From positions 15,565-79,564 of the forward strand of contig UQRM01000011.1 of the NCBI GenBank assembly GCA_900543485.1: DNA of 64,000 bases. The letters are read 5' to 3'. Both the position numbers and the translations under genes were made by a program. Shown here one piece after another: positions 12,198 to 21,483 of the stretch. The notes under the pieces were generated by a model, which was not told the DNA's origin, did not search any database, and saw only the letters and a program-made list of their open reading frames with translations. The stretch is from an uncultured Eubacterium sp. (GTDB lineage: Bacteria > Bacillota > Clostridia > Peptostreptococcales > Anaerovoracaceae). Each line of letters starts with the position of its first letter. Positions within the stretch are counted from its first letter, which is position 1.

Positions 12198-12824
12198 TCA
12201 ACTGTTTGTCAGTATGACACGTTCCACAGCCTCTGATACATCCTCACACCTGTCGCAGCAATGTTCCAGCTGATCATATAACAGCGTCCACGCCATTACG
12301 TCCACCGGATCCGCCTGCTTGTCCGCATAAAGCCTGTGCATGGCCTCAGTAAACAGCTGGTCTCCTTCTTCCTCCAGACGATTGATCTCAATGATGGACT
12401 CCTTGAGCTTTTTCGACTTTCGGAAATTAGGGAACTCCTCCATCATTATTTTCATCTCTCTGCAGCACTTGATGATTATTGCGGAAAACTCCAGCGCTTC
12501 CTCTCTGAGCTGTGTGATGTTGTACATATACATCCTCAACAACACGTCCTCCAGGCTGTCTGTCACATCGTCAATGACGTCAGCCAGCTCCAGTATATCT
12601 TCTCTGTCGATAGTCGTTATAAATTCTTTCAGCAGCTTCTGGAGCATCTCGTGCTTGGCGATATCCGCCGCATGCTCTATCTTATGCATTTCCTCGATAT
12701 GATGCGACAGCTTCTCCGGTTCAAAATCCTGCAGATACTCATTGAGCATTTCCGCAGCGGCGCATGCGTATGAAACTCCATCCACCAGCATGCTGAAATA
12801 ATCGTGATTTTTCTTCCTTCCCAT
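12198..12824 (-). CDS. DUF47 (PhoU-like) Pit accessory protein
   Basis: The 208-residue, almost entirely helical protein starts MGRKKNHDYFSMLVDGVSYA and has the metal-binding-type helices of DUF47/PhoU-like proteins, including HKIEHAADIAKHEM and LADVIDDVTDSLEDVLLR. DUF47 proteins pair with Pit phosphate transporters and regulate uptake. It lies 15 bases downstream of pit, in the same operon, and the operon ends at a strong terminator. Confidence 0.92.
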   Translation of the reverse strand: MGRKKNHDYFSMLVDGVSYACAAAEMLNEYLQDFEPEKLSHHIEEMHKIEHAADIAKHEMLQKLLKEFITTIDREDILELADVIDDVTDSLEDVLLRMYMYNITQLREEALEFSAIIIKCCREMKIMMEEFPNFRKSKKLKESIIEINRLEEEGDQLFTEAMHRLYADKQADPVDVMAWTLLYDQLEHCCDRCEDVSEAVERVILTNS

Positions 12825-12839
12825 ATCTATCGTCCTCCA

Positions 12840-13892
12840 TTAGAATATCCACATAAACAATTTTGCCATCAAAAATCCTATCAGCCCGCATCCGGGGAAT
12901 GTAAGCACCCATGTCATACCCATATCTTTGACTATGCCCCAGTTGACACTGGATAACCTGCGCGCGGCGCCAACACCCATGATAGCCGTAGTCTTGGTAT
13001 GAGTCGTCGAGACCGGGAGCCCGGTAAGCGAAGACAGGAGCAGGCATCCGGCCCCGGCAATATCTGCTGCGAACCCCTGATACTTTTCCAGCTTGACCAT
13101 ATCCATGCCGACCGACTTGATGATGCGGTATCCGCCGATAGATGTCCCCAATCCCATGACCAGGCTGCACAGCAGCATCAACCATATAGGTATCTCAAAG
13201 GTGGTCGTCCCACTCTGTCCATTGACCAGGAATACTCCCAACATGAAGACTCCCATGAACTTCTGACCATCCTGCGCCCCATGCATGAAAGCCATGGTGG
13301 CGCCTCCTACGACCTGAGCTCCGCCGAAGAAACGGGTCGTCCTGCGTCGATCCATCCCTCGACAGATAAACGTGATCATCTTGGAGCAGAACCATCCGAA
13401 AGCGAATCCCAGAATCGTGGACAGCACCAGACCGTAAATGACTTTTATCCATTCCGAACCGTTGATCCCGTCCAGTCCGCTGTGAAGAGCGATAGCCGCT
13501 CCTGATATACCTGCGATGAGAGCATGGCTCTCACTGGTGGGGATACCGAACCACCAGGCAGCAGTCGCCCAGGTGACGATAGCAAACAGTGCGGCGCACA
13601 GTGCTATCAACGCTTCCGTAGCATCCCCGCCAAAATCCACCATATTATAGATAGTAGCGGCGACACTGGCGTTTATCATCGTCATGACGAACACGCCAAA
13701 GAAGTTGAACACGGCAGCCATGACGATGGCCTTACGGACGCCAATAGCCCGGGTCGACACGCATGTGGCAATGGCGTTAGGCGCGTCTGTCCATCCGTTG
13801 ACAAGGATGACCGCCAATGTCAGCAGAACGGTTATCGCCAGAACAGGATTCGATATCATCTGATCGAAGAAAGTGAAAAATGAAATCGTCAT
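12840..13892 (-). CDS. pit: Pit-family inorganic phosphate transporter
   Basis: The 350-residue membrane protein has the duplicated Pit signature: GWTDAPNAIAT near residue 33 and the inverted copy around MHGAQDGQKFMG in the second half. Pit proteins import metal-phosphate complexes with H+ or Na+. It is the first gene of a two-gene operon with the DUF47 partner. The upstream region has three phased TTTACA repeats, which suggests control by phosphate starvation. Confidence 0.94.
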   Translation of the reverse strand: MTISFFTFFDQMISNPVLAITVLLTLAVILVNGWTDAPNAIATCVSTRAIGVRKAIVMAAVFNFFGVFVMTMINASVAATIYNMVDFGGDATEALIALCAALFAIVTWATAAWWFGIPTSESHALIAGISGAAIALHSGLDGINGSEWIKVIYGLVLSTILGFAFGWFCSKMITFICRGMDRRRTTRFFGGAQVVGGATMAFMHGAQDGQKFMGVFMLGVFLVNGQSGTTTFEIPIWLMLLCSLVMGLGTSIGGYRIIKSVGMDMVKLEKYQGFAADIAGAGCLLLSSLTGLPVSTTHTKTTAIMGVGAARRLSSVNWGIVKDMGMTWVLTFPGCGLIGFLMAKLFMWIF

Positions 13893-13977
13893 ATCGTGAC
13901 CTCTTTTTACAAAATTTATACACGTACTTTACAATTGTAAATAAAACAGAAGCTCAGGTCACGTTTTTTCAGCTAAT

Positions 13978-14005
13978 TTTACATAAAATTTACATCAGCT
14001 TTACA
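13978..14005 (+). promoter_or_regulatory. Pho-box-like array upstream of pit
   Basis: TTTACA occurs at 13,978, 13,989 and 14,000, exactly 11 bases apart, about 90 bases upstream of pit. A further copy is inside the palindrome TTTACAATTGTAAA at 13,928-13,941. This matches the known PhoP box form in Bacillus (TT(A/T/C)ACA repeats with 11-bp period). The repeats read on the strand opposite to pit. Binding by a PhoP-type regulator is inferred. Confidence 0.65.
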
Positions 14006-14066
14006 CGATCGGTGCAGCCGCCCTGGCGGAGCATATACGATGAAATGAAAAACAGTGGTCAGATAT

Positions 14067-14092
14067 AAAAAAGACAGGGACTTATCCCTGTC
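14067..14092 (-). terminator. Rho-independent terminator of dusB
   Basis: GACAGGGA (14,073-14,080) and TCCCTGTC (14,085-14,092) make a perfect 8-bp stem with a four-base loop, followed by six T on the minus strand. The dusB stop codon lies in the loop, so the stem overlaps the gene end. Confidence 0.85.
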
Positions 14093-15050
14093 TCGAAAGT
14101 ATAGCTCGTTTCATCTCCTCCGCATCGGTAATGGTGTTGGTCCTGCGCCTGAGAGCCGCGGCGCCTCTCATCCCCTTTACATACCATCCGATGTGTTTTC
14201 TGATCTCCCGTACGGCAACACGCTCGCCTTTGTTGGCCACCAGCAATTGGAAATGCTCCATAAGCATGGCTATCCGTTCCTCTTCTGTTGGAGGCGGCGG
14301 AGCCTCTCCCCATTCCCATATGGCCGCTGCTTCTCTGAATATCCACGGATAGCCTAAAGCGCCCCGCGCTATCATGACGCCATCGCATCCGGTCCTGTCC
14401 ATCATATCGACGGCCGCCTGTCCGCTTGTAACATCTCCGTTGCCGATGACCGGTATGGAAACATATTTCTTCACCCTGGCGATCACATCCCAGTTGGCGC
14501 TTCCCTCGTAATACTGCTCCCGCGTCCTGCCATGGACTGTCACAGCGGCTGCTCCGGCAGCTTCCACCGCTTTGGCTGTCTCCACCGCCGTATCGCTCCC
14601 CCGTTCAAAACCCATCCTTATCTTGGCCGTCACCGGTTTGCCTGCATCCTTCACCATGGCAGCGACCACATCGTAGAGCAGATCCAACCGCTTCAACAGA
14701 GCCGAGCCTTCCCCGTTCTTCACTATCTTCGGTACAGGACATCCCACATTCAGGTCGATAATGACATTTCTCTCATCACGCAGTTCCCTGGCCGCGAAAG
14801 CCATGATCTCAGGATCACTGCCGAAGAGCTGGAATCCTACCGGTCCTTCATCTTCTCCTATGGACAGCAGATCCCTGCTCTTCCTGTCTCCGTACCAGAG
14901 GCCTTTAGCACTGACCATTTCCGTATAGACTAAAGAAGCCCCCTGCTGCGCGCATAGGCTTCTCATAGCTTTATCTGTTATTCCTGCCAGCGGCGCCAGA
15001 AAAAACGGTGTCTTCGGAGAAAAATCCCCTATCCTAAAAAGCGTCTTCAC
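14082..15050 (-). CDS. dusB: tRNA-dihydrouridine synthase (DusB-like)
   Basis: The 322-residue flavoenzyme reduces uridines in tRNA to dihydrouridine. Seen in order: [16 protein letters not shown] (FMN-binding start), [19 protein letters not shown] with the catalytic Cys, a K-rich strand [20 protein letters not shown] and the phosphate-binding IGNGDV and IARGALG. It overlaps the end of coaX by 17 bases. The same order of coaX and dus is seen in other Firmicutes. Confidence 0.94.
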   Translation of the reverse strand: MKTLFRIGDFSPKTPFFLAPLAGITDKAMRSLCAQQGASLVYTEMVSAKGLWYGDRKSRDLLSIGEDEGPVGFQLFGSDPEIMAFAARELRDERNVIIDLNVGCPVPKIVKNGEGSALLKRLDLLYDVVAAMVKDAGKPVTAKIRMGFERGSDTAVETAKAVEAAGAAAVTVHGRTREQYYEGSANWDVIARVKKYVSIPVIGNGDVTSGQAAVDMMDRTGCDGVMIARGALGYPWIFREAAAIWEWGEAPPPPTEEERIAMLMEHFQLLVANKGERVAVREIRKHIGWYVKGMRGAAALRRRTNTITDAEEMKRAILSRQG

Positions 15051-15882
15051 CGTATCCCTGTCCTTCCTTATCCGCTTTATAATCCGCTTTCCTGTTCTTG
15101 CGGTTCTTCTCGTATATCAGCTCCAGACCCTCCAGCGTGAGCATCTTGTCCACGTAATCTATACAGTCTATGCCTGAATCTATCATAGTGGCCAGTCCGC
15201 CTGTAGCGATGACTTTCACTTCTGCCGACTCGTCGCCGCTGTACTCCTGAAGCTCTTTCTTCATCTTCTTGACTATGTAATCCACCATTCCCATATGACC
15301 ATATACGAGACCGGACTGCATACTGTTTATTGTATTTCTGCATATGACGCGCCCGGGTACTTCCAGTTCCACCTTGGGAAGCTTGGCCGTCTTCTCGAAA
15401 AGAGCCTCTGATGATATCTTGAGACCGGGAGCTATGGTACCTCCCAGATATTCGGCCTTTTCGGAAATAGCGCAGAAGGTCGTAGCTGTTCCGAAATCTA
15501 TTATGATGAGGGGACCGCCGTATTTGGCATGAGCCGCCACAGCGTTGACTATCCTGTCAGAGCCCACTTGCTTCGGATTATCGTATTTCACTACGATGCC
15601 GGTCTTGATGCCGGCGCCTATGACGATAGCCTTTCTATTGAAATATTTGAGAGAAAGATGCTGCAATGTGTAAAGCACAGACGGAACGACTGTTGAGATT
15701 ATCACATCCCTGACATCTTTCATGTTCAGGCCCTCATACTTGAAAAGCGCTCCGATTATCATTCCGTATTCATCGGCGCTCTTGTTGTTGTCCGTTTCAA
15801 GTCTCCAGTTGGTTATCATCTTGCCATCTTTAAATACTCCCAATACTATATTGGTATTTCCAACATCGAATGCCAGCAGCAT
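15034..15882 (-). CDS. coaX: Type III pantothenate kinase
   Basis: CoaX makes the first committed step of coenzyme A synthesis. The ATG at 15,882 has AAAGGAG at a good distance and gives a 282-residue protein starting [17 protein letters not shown], the phosphate-1 loop of the ASKHA fold. [11 protein letters not shown] and [10 protein letters not shown] are the other family motifs. The C-terminus has an extra Lys/Asp/Tyr-rich tail that overlaps dusB. Confidence 0.95.
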   Translation of the reverse strand: MLLAFDVGNTNIVLGVFKDGKMITNWRLETDNNKSADEYGMIIGALFKYEGLNMKDVRDVIISTVVPSVLYTLQHLSLKYFNRKAIVIGAGIKTGIVVKYDNPKQVGSDRIVNAVAAHAKYGGPLIIIDFGTATTFCAISEKAEYLGGTIAPGLKISSEALFEKTAKLPKVELEVPGRVICRNTINSMQSGLVYGHMGMVDYIVKKMKKELQEYSGDESAEVKVIATGGLATMIDSGIDCIDYVDKMLTLEGLELIYEKNRKNRKADYKADKEGQGYGEDAF

Positions 15883-15982
15883 GGTGTTCTCCTTTGCTCT
15901 GTTATATATTTTGCGTCGCATAAATAGAGACGGGTTTTGACCGCCTCTATTGTATCATAAATCAGTTCCCGGACAAACATTT

Positions 15983-16411
15983 TTATTTTACAGTTATCAG
16001 GACATCTCCGGCGTTTACGGCTGCTCCCTTGACAACCGCTACTGATGCTACGGTTCCCGACATGGTGGCCGTGATCTCATTTTCCATCTTCATGGCCTCA
16101 AGGATGACTACCACGTCGCCGCTGCTGACCTGCTGGCCCTCCGTCACCTTCACATCCAGCACAGTACCCGGCATAGGGGCCGAAACCGCGCTCTCGCCAT
16201 CGCCGACTTGTATCTTCGTTGCCGTCGCGGCAGCAGCCTCAGACGCTCCGGCTGTTCCGGCAGCCGGCTCAGAGACTGCCGCAGGAGCAGTGGCAGGAGC
16301 TGTCTGCGGCGAGGCTGCTGCCTGTGAAACAGCTTCTGCCTGCGCGCCGCGCACTTCTTCCACCTCCACCTGATAGGTCTTCCCGTTTACTGTTATATTA
16401 TACTTCTTCAT
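15983..16411 (-). CDS. Biotin carrier protein of a decarboxylase/carboxylase complex
   Basis: The 142-residue protein has a short N-terminal beta domain ([20 protein letters not shown]), an Ala/Pro/Ser/Thr-rich linker (about 26-70), and a biotinyl domain with EAMKMEN, whose Lys takes biotin. It is the gamma-type carrier of sodium-pump decarboxylases such as methylmalonyl-CoA decarboxylase, and follows the OadG-like and carboxyltransferase genes. It shuttles CO2 from the carboxyltransferase to the membrane beta subunit. Confidence 0.93.
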   Translation of the reverse strand: MKKYNITVNGKTYQVEVEEVRGAQAEAVSQAAASPQTAPATAPAAVSEPAAGTAGASEAAAATATKIQVGDGESAVSAPMPGTVLDVKVTEGQQVSSGDVVVILEAMKMENEITATMSGTVASVAVVKGAAVNAGDVLITVK

Positions 16412-16444
16412 ATGTCCCGCTTCCTCCCGATATCATGATAACAA

Positions 16445-16921
16445 CTAAAATTTCCTGCTTTCTATCTGCTCTGCCTTTGCCGCAGCTGACCAAGGTGTAT
16501 TTCCACCTGCAAGCCGCTTTATCTTTCTGACTACAAGTCTTCCTGCGTCACCTCCGCCATATGCCGCCACAGCCGCAGATATCACAGCGATCAGCTCTTC
16601 ATCGTCCAGCTGATCTTCGTCGGCCACGTTCTTCTCTTCCGTCGCCGTTTCTTCCGCGATCCCCATATCCGGGATATCCTCTCTTTCGCAGACATTCACA
16701 GGATCTGTATTATCCGGCGCTTCGTCTGGCGCCTCATCCAGCTCTCCGTCATATACCTCGTTGTCATATCCCGCTGCCCGGCGCCTTCTGGCCGACTTCG
16801 CGATATTCTCGCCTGCCAGCATGATGAGCCATATTATGGCTATCACGCAGACAGCTATGCCCAGTCCTGTGAGCAGTGACAGAAGCAGAGACGATCCCGA
16901 CAGCTTTTCAATAAAACCCAT
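16445..16921 (-). CDS. OadG/MmdD-like small membrane subunit of a sodium-pump decarboxylase
   Basis: The 158-residue protein has one N-terminal membrane helix (roughly 10-36), an acidic low-complexity middle rich in Asp, Glu and Ala, and a C-terminal segment DEELIAVISAAVAAYGG, a hallmark of the Na+-pumping decarboxylase gamma/delta family. This subunit holds the complex together at the membrane. It lies between mmdA and the biotin carrier gene. Confidence 0.85.
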   Translation of the reverse strand: MGFIEKLSGSSLLLSLLTGLGIAVCVIAIIWLIMLAGENIAKSARRRRAAGYDNEVYDGELDEAPDEAPDNTDPVNVCEREDIPDMGIAEETATEEKNVADEDQLDDEELIAVISAAVAAYGGGDAGRLVVRKIKRLAGGNTPWSAAAKAEQIESRKF

Positions 16922-16932
16922 CGTACCACCTC

Positions 16933-18480
16933 CTAAAGCGGTATATTGCCGTGTTTCTTCGACGGCAGCGACTCCCGCTTGGTGCTCAGCATATCGAAAG
17001 CGCTGATTATCCTCTGTCTCGTCGTAGCAGGCTCTATCACGTCATCGACATATCCCAATCCTGCCGCGATGTACGGATTATTGAATTTTTCCTCGTACTC
17101 CGCTATTTTCTCAGCTTTAAGCGCTTCCGGATCCTCAGCTTCCCTGATCTCCTTCTTGACCGACGAAATAATATTCACCGCACCGGAGGCTCCCATTACC
17201 GCAATCTGCGCCGTAGGCCAGGCCAACACCAGATCTGCCCCCAGTTCCTTGTTGCACATCCCTATGTAAGCTCCGCCATAGGCCTTCCTCAGGATGACCG
17301 TCACCTTCGGCACCGTCGCTTCACAATAAGCGTACAGCATCTTCGCTCCGTGGCGTATTATCCCTCCGTACTCCTGCCCTGTCCCCGGCAGGAACCCCGG
17401 CACGTCTTCTATAGTCAGCAATGGTATGTTGAAGGCATCACATCGTCTGATGAATCTGGCCGCCTTGTCGGAAGCGTCTATATCCAGGCATCCGGCTCCG
17501 AAATTCGGCTGATTGGCTATCACCCCTACCGTCGCACCGTCCAGCCTGATGAAGCAGGTTATTATATTCTTCGCGTAATGCGGCATCACATCATATATCC
17601 TGCCGTCATCGGCCAGCTTCACTATCACGTCATACATATTGTAAGCCTTGTTCGGATTGTCCGGTATGATATCATTCAATTCCGGTATCAGCCTGTTGAT
17701 ACCATCCGCGCAATCGTACACCGGCGGATTTTCCATATTATTGGACGGCATATAGCTGAGAAGCTCTCTGACCATCAACAGCGTCTCCTCATCGTCCTTC
17801 CCCACGAAGTGTGCCACTCCGCTGACAGTGTTATGAGTCATGGCACCGCCCAGTTGTTCAGCCGTCACTGATTCTCCTGTTACGGTCTTGATGACCTCCG
17901 GTCCGGTGATGAACATCTGACTCGTCTTATCCACCATAAACACGAAATCCGTTATGGCAGGCGAGTACACTGCCCCTCCCGCGCACGGCCCCATGATCAC
18001 CGAGATCTGTGGTATCACGCCCGACGATATGGTATTGTTTCTGAATATCTTTCCGAAACCTGAGAGGGCTGCCACCCCTTCCTCTACTCTCGCTCCGCCG
18101 GAATCCTGAAGACCTACTACAGGAGCCCCCATCTTCAGAGCCATCTCCTGCACCTTGACGATCTTCTCGGCATGGTACTCTCCCAGGGAACCTCCACTGA
18201 CAGTAAAATCCTGAGCAAAGGCAAATACCAGTCTTCCATCCACCTGCCCGTATCCCGTGACCACGCCGTCTCCCGGCAGTTCCTTCTTATCCATTCCGAA
18301 ATTGCTGCATCTGTGTTTCACGAAGGTATCCATCTCAACGAAGCTGTCTTCGTCGAAAAGGATGGCAAGTCTCTCTCTGGCAGTCAGTTTTCCCTTGTCG
18401 TGCTGTGCCTTTATCCTCTTTTCTCCTCCGCCCTGCGCGAGCTTTTCCTTCATCTCACGGAGCTGATCCAGCTTATTCAT
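16933..18480 (-). CDS. mmdA: Acyl-CoA carboxyltransferase subunit (methylmalonyl-CoA decarboxylase alpha-like)
   Basis: The 515-residue protein has the two crotonase-like halves of biotin-dependent carboxyltransferases. It starts MNKLDQLREMKEKLAQGGG and has KLTARERLAILFD, DSGGARVEEG, IMGPCAGGAVYSPAITDF, GYGGIIRHGAKMLYAY-type residues and KAYGGAYIGM. Together with the next two genes it fits MmdA of methylmalonyl-CoA decarboxylase; propionyl-CoA carboxylase beta is the alternative. The membrane beta (MmdB/OadB) gene is not in the window. Confidence 0.88.
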   Translation of the reverse strand: MNKLDQLREMKEKLAQGGGEKRIKAQHDKGKLTARERLAILFDEDSFVEMDTFVKHRCSNFGMDKKELPGDGVVTGYGQVDGRLVFAFAQDFTVSGGSLGEYHAEKIVKVQEMALKMGAPVVGLQDSGGARVEEGVAALSGFGKIFRNNTISSGVIPQISVIMGPCAGGAVYSPAITDFVFMVDKTSQMFITGPEVIKTVTGESVTAEQLGGAMTHNTVSGVAHFVGKDDEETLLMVRELLSYMPSNNMENPPVYDCADGINRLIPELNDIIPDNPNKAYNMYDVIVKLADDGRIYDVMPHYAKNIITCFIRLDGATVGVIANQPNFGAGCLDIDASDKAARFIRRCDAFNIPLLTIEDVPGFLPGTGQEYGGIIRHGAKMLYAYCEATVPKVTVILRKAYGGAYIGMCNKELGADLVLAWPTAQIAVMGASGAVNIISSVKKEIREAEDPEALKAEKIAEYEEKFNNPYIAAGLGYVDDVIEPATTRQRIISAFDMLSTKRESLPSKKHGNIPL

Positions 18481-18600
18481 CTATGTTTTCCTCCTTAAAA
18501 TCCCCACTCTGATACTCGTCCCGCTAAAACGTGACAGAGAAACAAGCGCCTTCCGGGTGCTTTCCCACATCCCTCAGGCGCGTCGTATCTTTGTTGAATC

Positions 18601-19854
18601 CTAACCTCTGAACTTCTTGTGGAGAGGATATTTATCGGTAAGCTCCTTGACGATGGCCCTGGCCTCAGCCATGGCAGCTTTGTCTTCAGGGTTGTCGATG
18701 ACCAGCGCGATGGCCTCTACCGTCTTCGCCACATCGTCTTCCTTGAATCCTCTCGTAGTCATGGCAGGCGTGCCCAGCCTGAGTCCACTGGTCACGAACG
18801 GGCTCTGCGGATCATTAGGTATAGCGTTCTTATTAGTCGTTATATTGGCCTCATCCAGCAGGTTCTCCGCCAGCTTGCCTGTTATGTTCTTGTTGACCAG
18901 CTTGACCAGCACCAGATGATTGTCTGTGCCTCCCGACACCAGATCGAATCCCTTATCCTCCAGAGCCCTGGCCAGCGCCTGCGCGTTGGCGATGACCTGC
19001 TTCTGGTATTCCTTGAATTCAGGCTCCATAGCCTCCTTGAAGCACACAGCCTTGGCTGCGATTATGTGCATCAGAGGGCCGCCCTGAGTTCCGGGGAATA
19101 TAGCCTTGTCTATGGCCTTGGCATATTTCTCTTTGCAAAGGATGAGACCGCCCCTCGGGCCTCTAAGTGTCTTGTGAGTCGTACTGGTCACTATATCGGC
19201 GTATTCCATTGGATTAGGATGAAGACCTGCTGCCACCAGTCCGGCGATATGAGCCATATCCACCATCAGGATCGCGCCCACCTCATCGGCTATCTCCCGG
19301 AATTTATCTGCATATATGGTCCTGGGATAAGCTGATGCTCCTGCTACGATGAGCTTCGGCTTATGCTTGAGCGCCAGCTCTCTTACATTATCGAAATCTA
19401 TCATCTCCGTCTCCGGGTCCAGCCCGTAAGACACGAAATTATACAGCTTTCCTGAGATGTTTACCGGAGAACCGTGGGAAAGATGGCCTCCATTGGACAG
19501 ATCCATGCCCATGACAGTATCTCCCGGTTCCAGCACAGCCTGGTATACAGCTGTATTGGCATTGGCTCCACAGTGAGGCTGTACGTTGGCATGGTCAGCG
19601 CCGAATATCTTTTTGGCTCTTTCGATGGCCATCGTCTCCACCTCATCAACGAATTCACAGCCTCCGTAATATCTCTTCCCGGGATATCCTTCAGCGTATT
19701 TATTGGTCAGAGCGCTTCCCGCAGCCTCCATGATCTCATAGTTGACAAAATTCTCCGACGCGATCATCTCGATCTTCGTTTCCTGCCTGTTTATCTCCCT
19801 CTTTATCGCTGCCGTTATTTCCGGATCCGCTTTCTCAAGATAATTAAAATACAT
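18601..19854 (-). CDS. glyA: Serine hydroxymethyltransferase
   Basis: GlyA interconverts serine and glycine using tetrahydrofolate and feeds one-carbon metabolism. The 417-residue protein has normal length. The PLP-binding Lys is K228 in [20 protein letters not shown] (31-36) and the [15 protein letters not shown] segment (51-65) form the active-site entry. It sits alone with about 120 bases on its 3' side. Confidence 0.97.
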   Translation of the reverse strand: MYFNYLEKADPEITAAIKREINRQETKIEMIASENFVNYEIMEAAGSALTNKYAEGYPGKRYYGGCEFVDEVETMAIERAKKIFGADHANVQPHCGANANTAVYQAVLEPGDTVMGMDLSNGGHLSHGSPVNISGKLYNFVSYGLDPETEMIDFDNVRELALKHKPKLIVAGASAYPRTIYADKFREIADEVGAILMVDMAHIAGLVAAGLHPNPMEYADIVTSTTHKTLRGPRGGLILCKEKYAKAIDKAIFPGTQGGPLMHIIAAKAVCFKEAMEPEFKEYQKQVIANAQALARALEDKGFDLVSGGTDNHLVLVKLVNKNITGKLAENLLDEANITTNKNAIPNDPQSPFVTSGLRLGTPAMTTRGFKEDDVAKTVEAIALVIDNPEDKAAMAEARAIVKELTDKYPLHKKFRG

Positions 19855-19914
19855 TTCCCTCTCCTATTCTTCCTTGATTTCTGTGTTTCGTGTATGTCAA
19901 AGGTCTGAAGCTCT

Positions 19915-21483
19915 TCAGCTCACGACCCTTTCCAGCCGCTTCAGCGCCAGAGCCATGGTAAGCCCCGGAATGACTCTGTTGCCGGTTATCTCCACTCCCA
20001 GCATTTCATTTATCTTCTTCAGCCTGTACTGCACCGTATTGGTATGTATCCCCATGAACTCAGCTGTTTTCCCACTGTTCATCCCGGCATCCAGTACGAA
20101 TGTCTCCAGCGTTTCCAACAGCTGCCGGCCTTTATTCTCTCCCGCCTCTTTGAACGGCTCAAGGAGTTCCATATAGTTCTTTTTGACGAAACCTCCCTGT
20201 ATCTGTATGTTTATACAATTGCTGACGAGAGTCAGCTCATATTTAGTGAAAACTCTCTTGTACGGAAACACGCTCTGTACGAAGGACCAGCTTTCGCTTA
20301 TGAGTCTGTATGCGTCTCCCGCCCCTTCGATGCCATTGAGTCCTGTCACATGGAATATCCTGGCCTTCTTATTTCCCTTGAGCTTGTTGAAAAGCTGTGC
20401 GCAGCTGTTTTTCAGCGTAGGGTTCACCTTTTCGTCTTCAAAGGTCAGGATCATGCCATACGTCTCATCTCCTTCGGTCACCTTCATGACGTTCAGGTCC
20501 GCTTCCTTCTCAAACTCGGCGAATATGTGGTTCTCTACTTCCGTGCTTATCCCTTTTGAAAAGAACACGCTCAGTATATCGTCGCCGCTTATCTTGGCCT
20601 CGTCCTTGAGTGTATACGCCAGACTCTTATTGCCCCTTATCAGTGCCTTTATGAACTCGGCCTTGGCGTCCCTCTCCGGCGTATATTTCCACATTCCCAT
20701 GGCCAGCTCTATTATCTCAGCCAGTTTGGTTATCTCTCCCGCCGTATATGAGTCTTCATTGTCCACGATGAACATGTAGTATTTCTCACTGTTTATGGTC
20801 ACCGGACCCCAGTAGGTCAATACGCCATTGACATCTATCATTGTATAGGCCTTGGAGTTGCTTTCCACGTTCCGTTCCTTGCCCAGCTTTATGGCGTCGG
20901 ATATGGTGGCCTTGTGTCTTGTCTCTACCGTCAGTATGGGATTGAAATCCTCACTGAGTATTATCAGCTGGAAATCATTGTTTATGGCGGCCTCTCTGAC
21001 TGCCGACTGAAAATTGCTGTGTTTCTCGAAGTTCAACAGATGGAATACCGTGTTGCTTATAAGGCTGTTACGGAAATTATCGCCATATAATACTTTATCC
21101 ATGACTTCCGTTATAGCCCTCATGTATCCTGTCCCCTCTGGCATGAGGATAAGGGGCAGCATCTCACGATCCGCTGTATCCACCACTTTTTCATCCAGCT
21201 TTTTCACGACCTTCCCTACGTGATACACAGCCAGTGCCGCGCATCCCCGGGCAGCGATGTCATGTATCAGCTCGCACTGTTTCTTCACATCATCTCTGAT
21301 ACCCAGGAATCCCGTAAGGAGTATCTCAGTCTTCTCCGTGCCATCCAGCTCAAGATCCTCGGTATTACACGCATCCAGTACTGAGATAGTCTTCACATCA
21401 TTGGAAAGATTCAGTTTTCCCGCGATCACTTCGGCGCCTTTGAAGGCGTCCAGCTCAAGGCAGTCCGCAACCGTGACTCTCAT
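19915..21483 (-). CDS. PucR/CdaR-family transcriptional regulator
   Basis: The 522-residue protein begins with a PucR-type ligand domain ([20 protein letters not shown]) and ends with the family helix-turn-helix of the form TLETFVLDAGMNSGKTAEFM followed by HTNTVQYRLKKINEMLG. A GAF-like domain probably lies between. Such regulators often sense purines or amino acids. The start overlaps the ftsH stop, so it may be co-transcribed with ftsH. The target genes are unknown. Confidence 0.88.
   Translation of the reverse strand: MRVTVADCLELDAFKGAEVIAGKLNLSNDVKTISVLDACNTEDLELDGTEKTEILLTGFLGIRDDVKKQCELIHDIAARGCAALAVYHVGKVVKKLDEKVVDTADREMLPLILMPEGTGYMRAITEVMDKVLYGDNFRNSLISNTVFHLLNFEKHSNFQSAVREAAINNDFQLIILSEDFNPILTVETRHKATISDAIKLGKERNVESNSKAYTMIDVNGVLTYWGPVTINSEKYYMFIVDNEDSYTAGEITKLAEIIELAMGMWKYTPERDAKAEFIKALIRGNKSLAYTLKDEAKISGDDILSVFFSKGISTEVENHIFAEFEKEADLNVMKVTEGDETYGMILTFEDEKVNPTLKNSCAQLFNKLKGNKKARIFHVTGLNGIEGAGDAYRLISESWSFVQSVFPYKRVFTKYELTLVSNCINIQIQGGFVKKNYMELLEPFKEAGENKGRQLLETLETFVLDAGMNSGKTAEFMGIHTNTVQYRLKKINEMLGVEITGNRVIPGLTMALALKRLERVVS

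Noticed and set aside
12700-12730. tRNA-like TTCAAAATCC sequence
   Set aside because: It lies in the DUF47 gene and no cloverleaf can be built; no tRNA or rRNA gene was found in the window.
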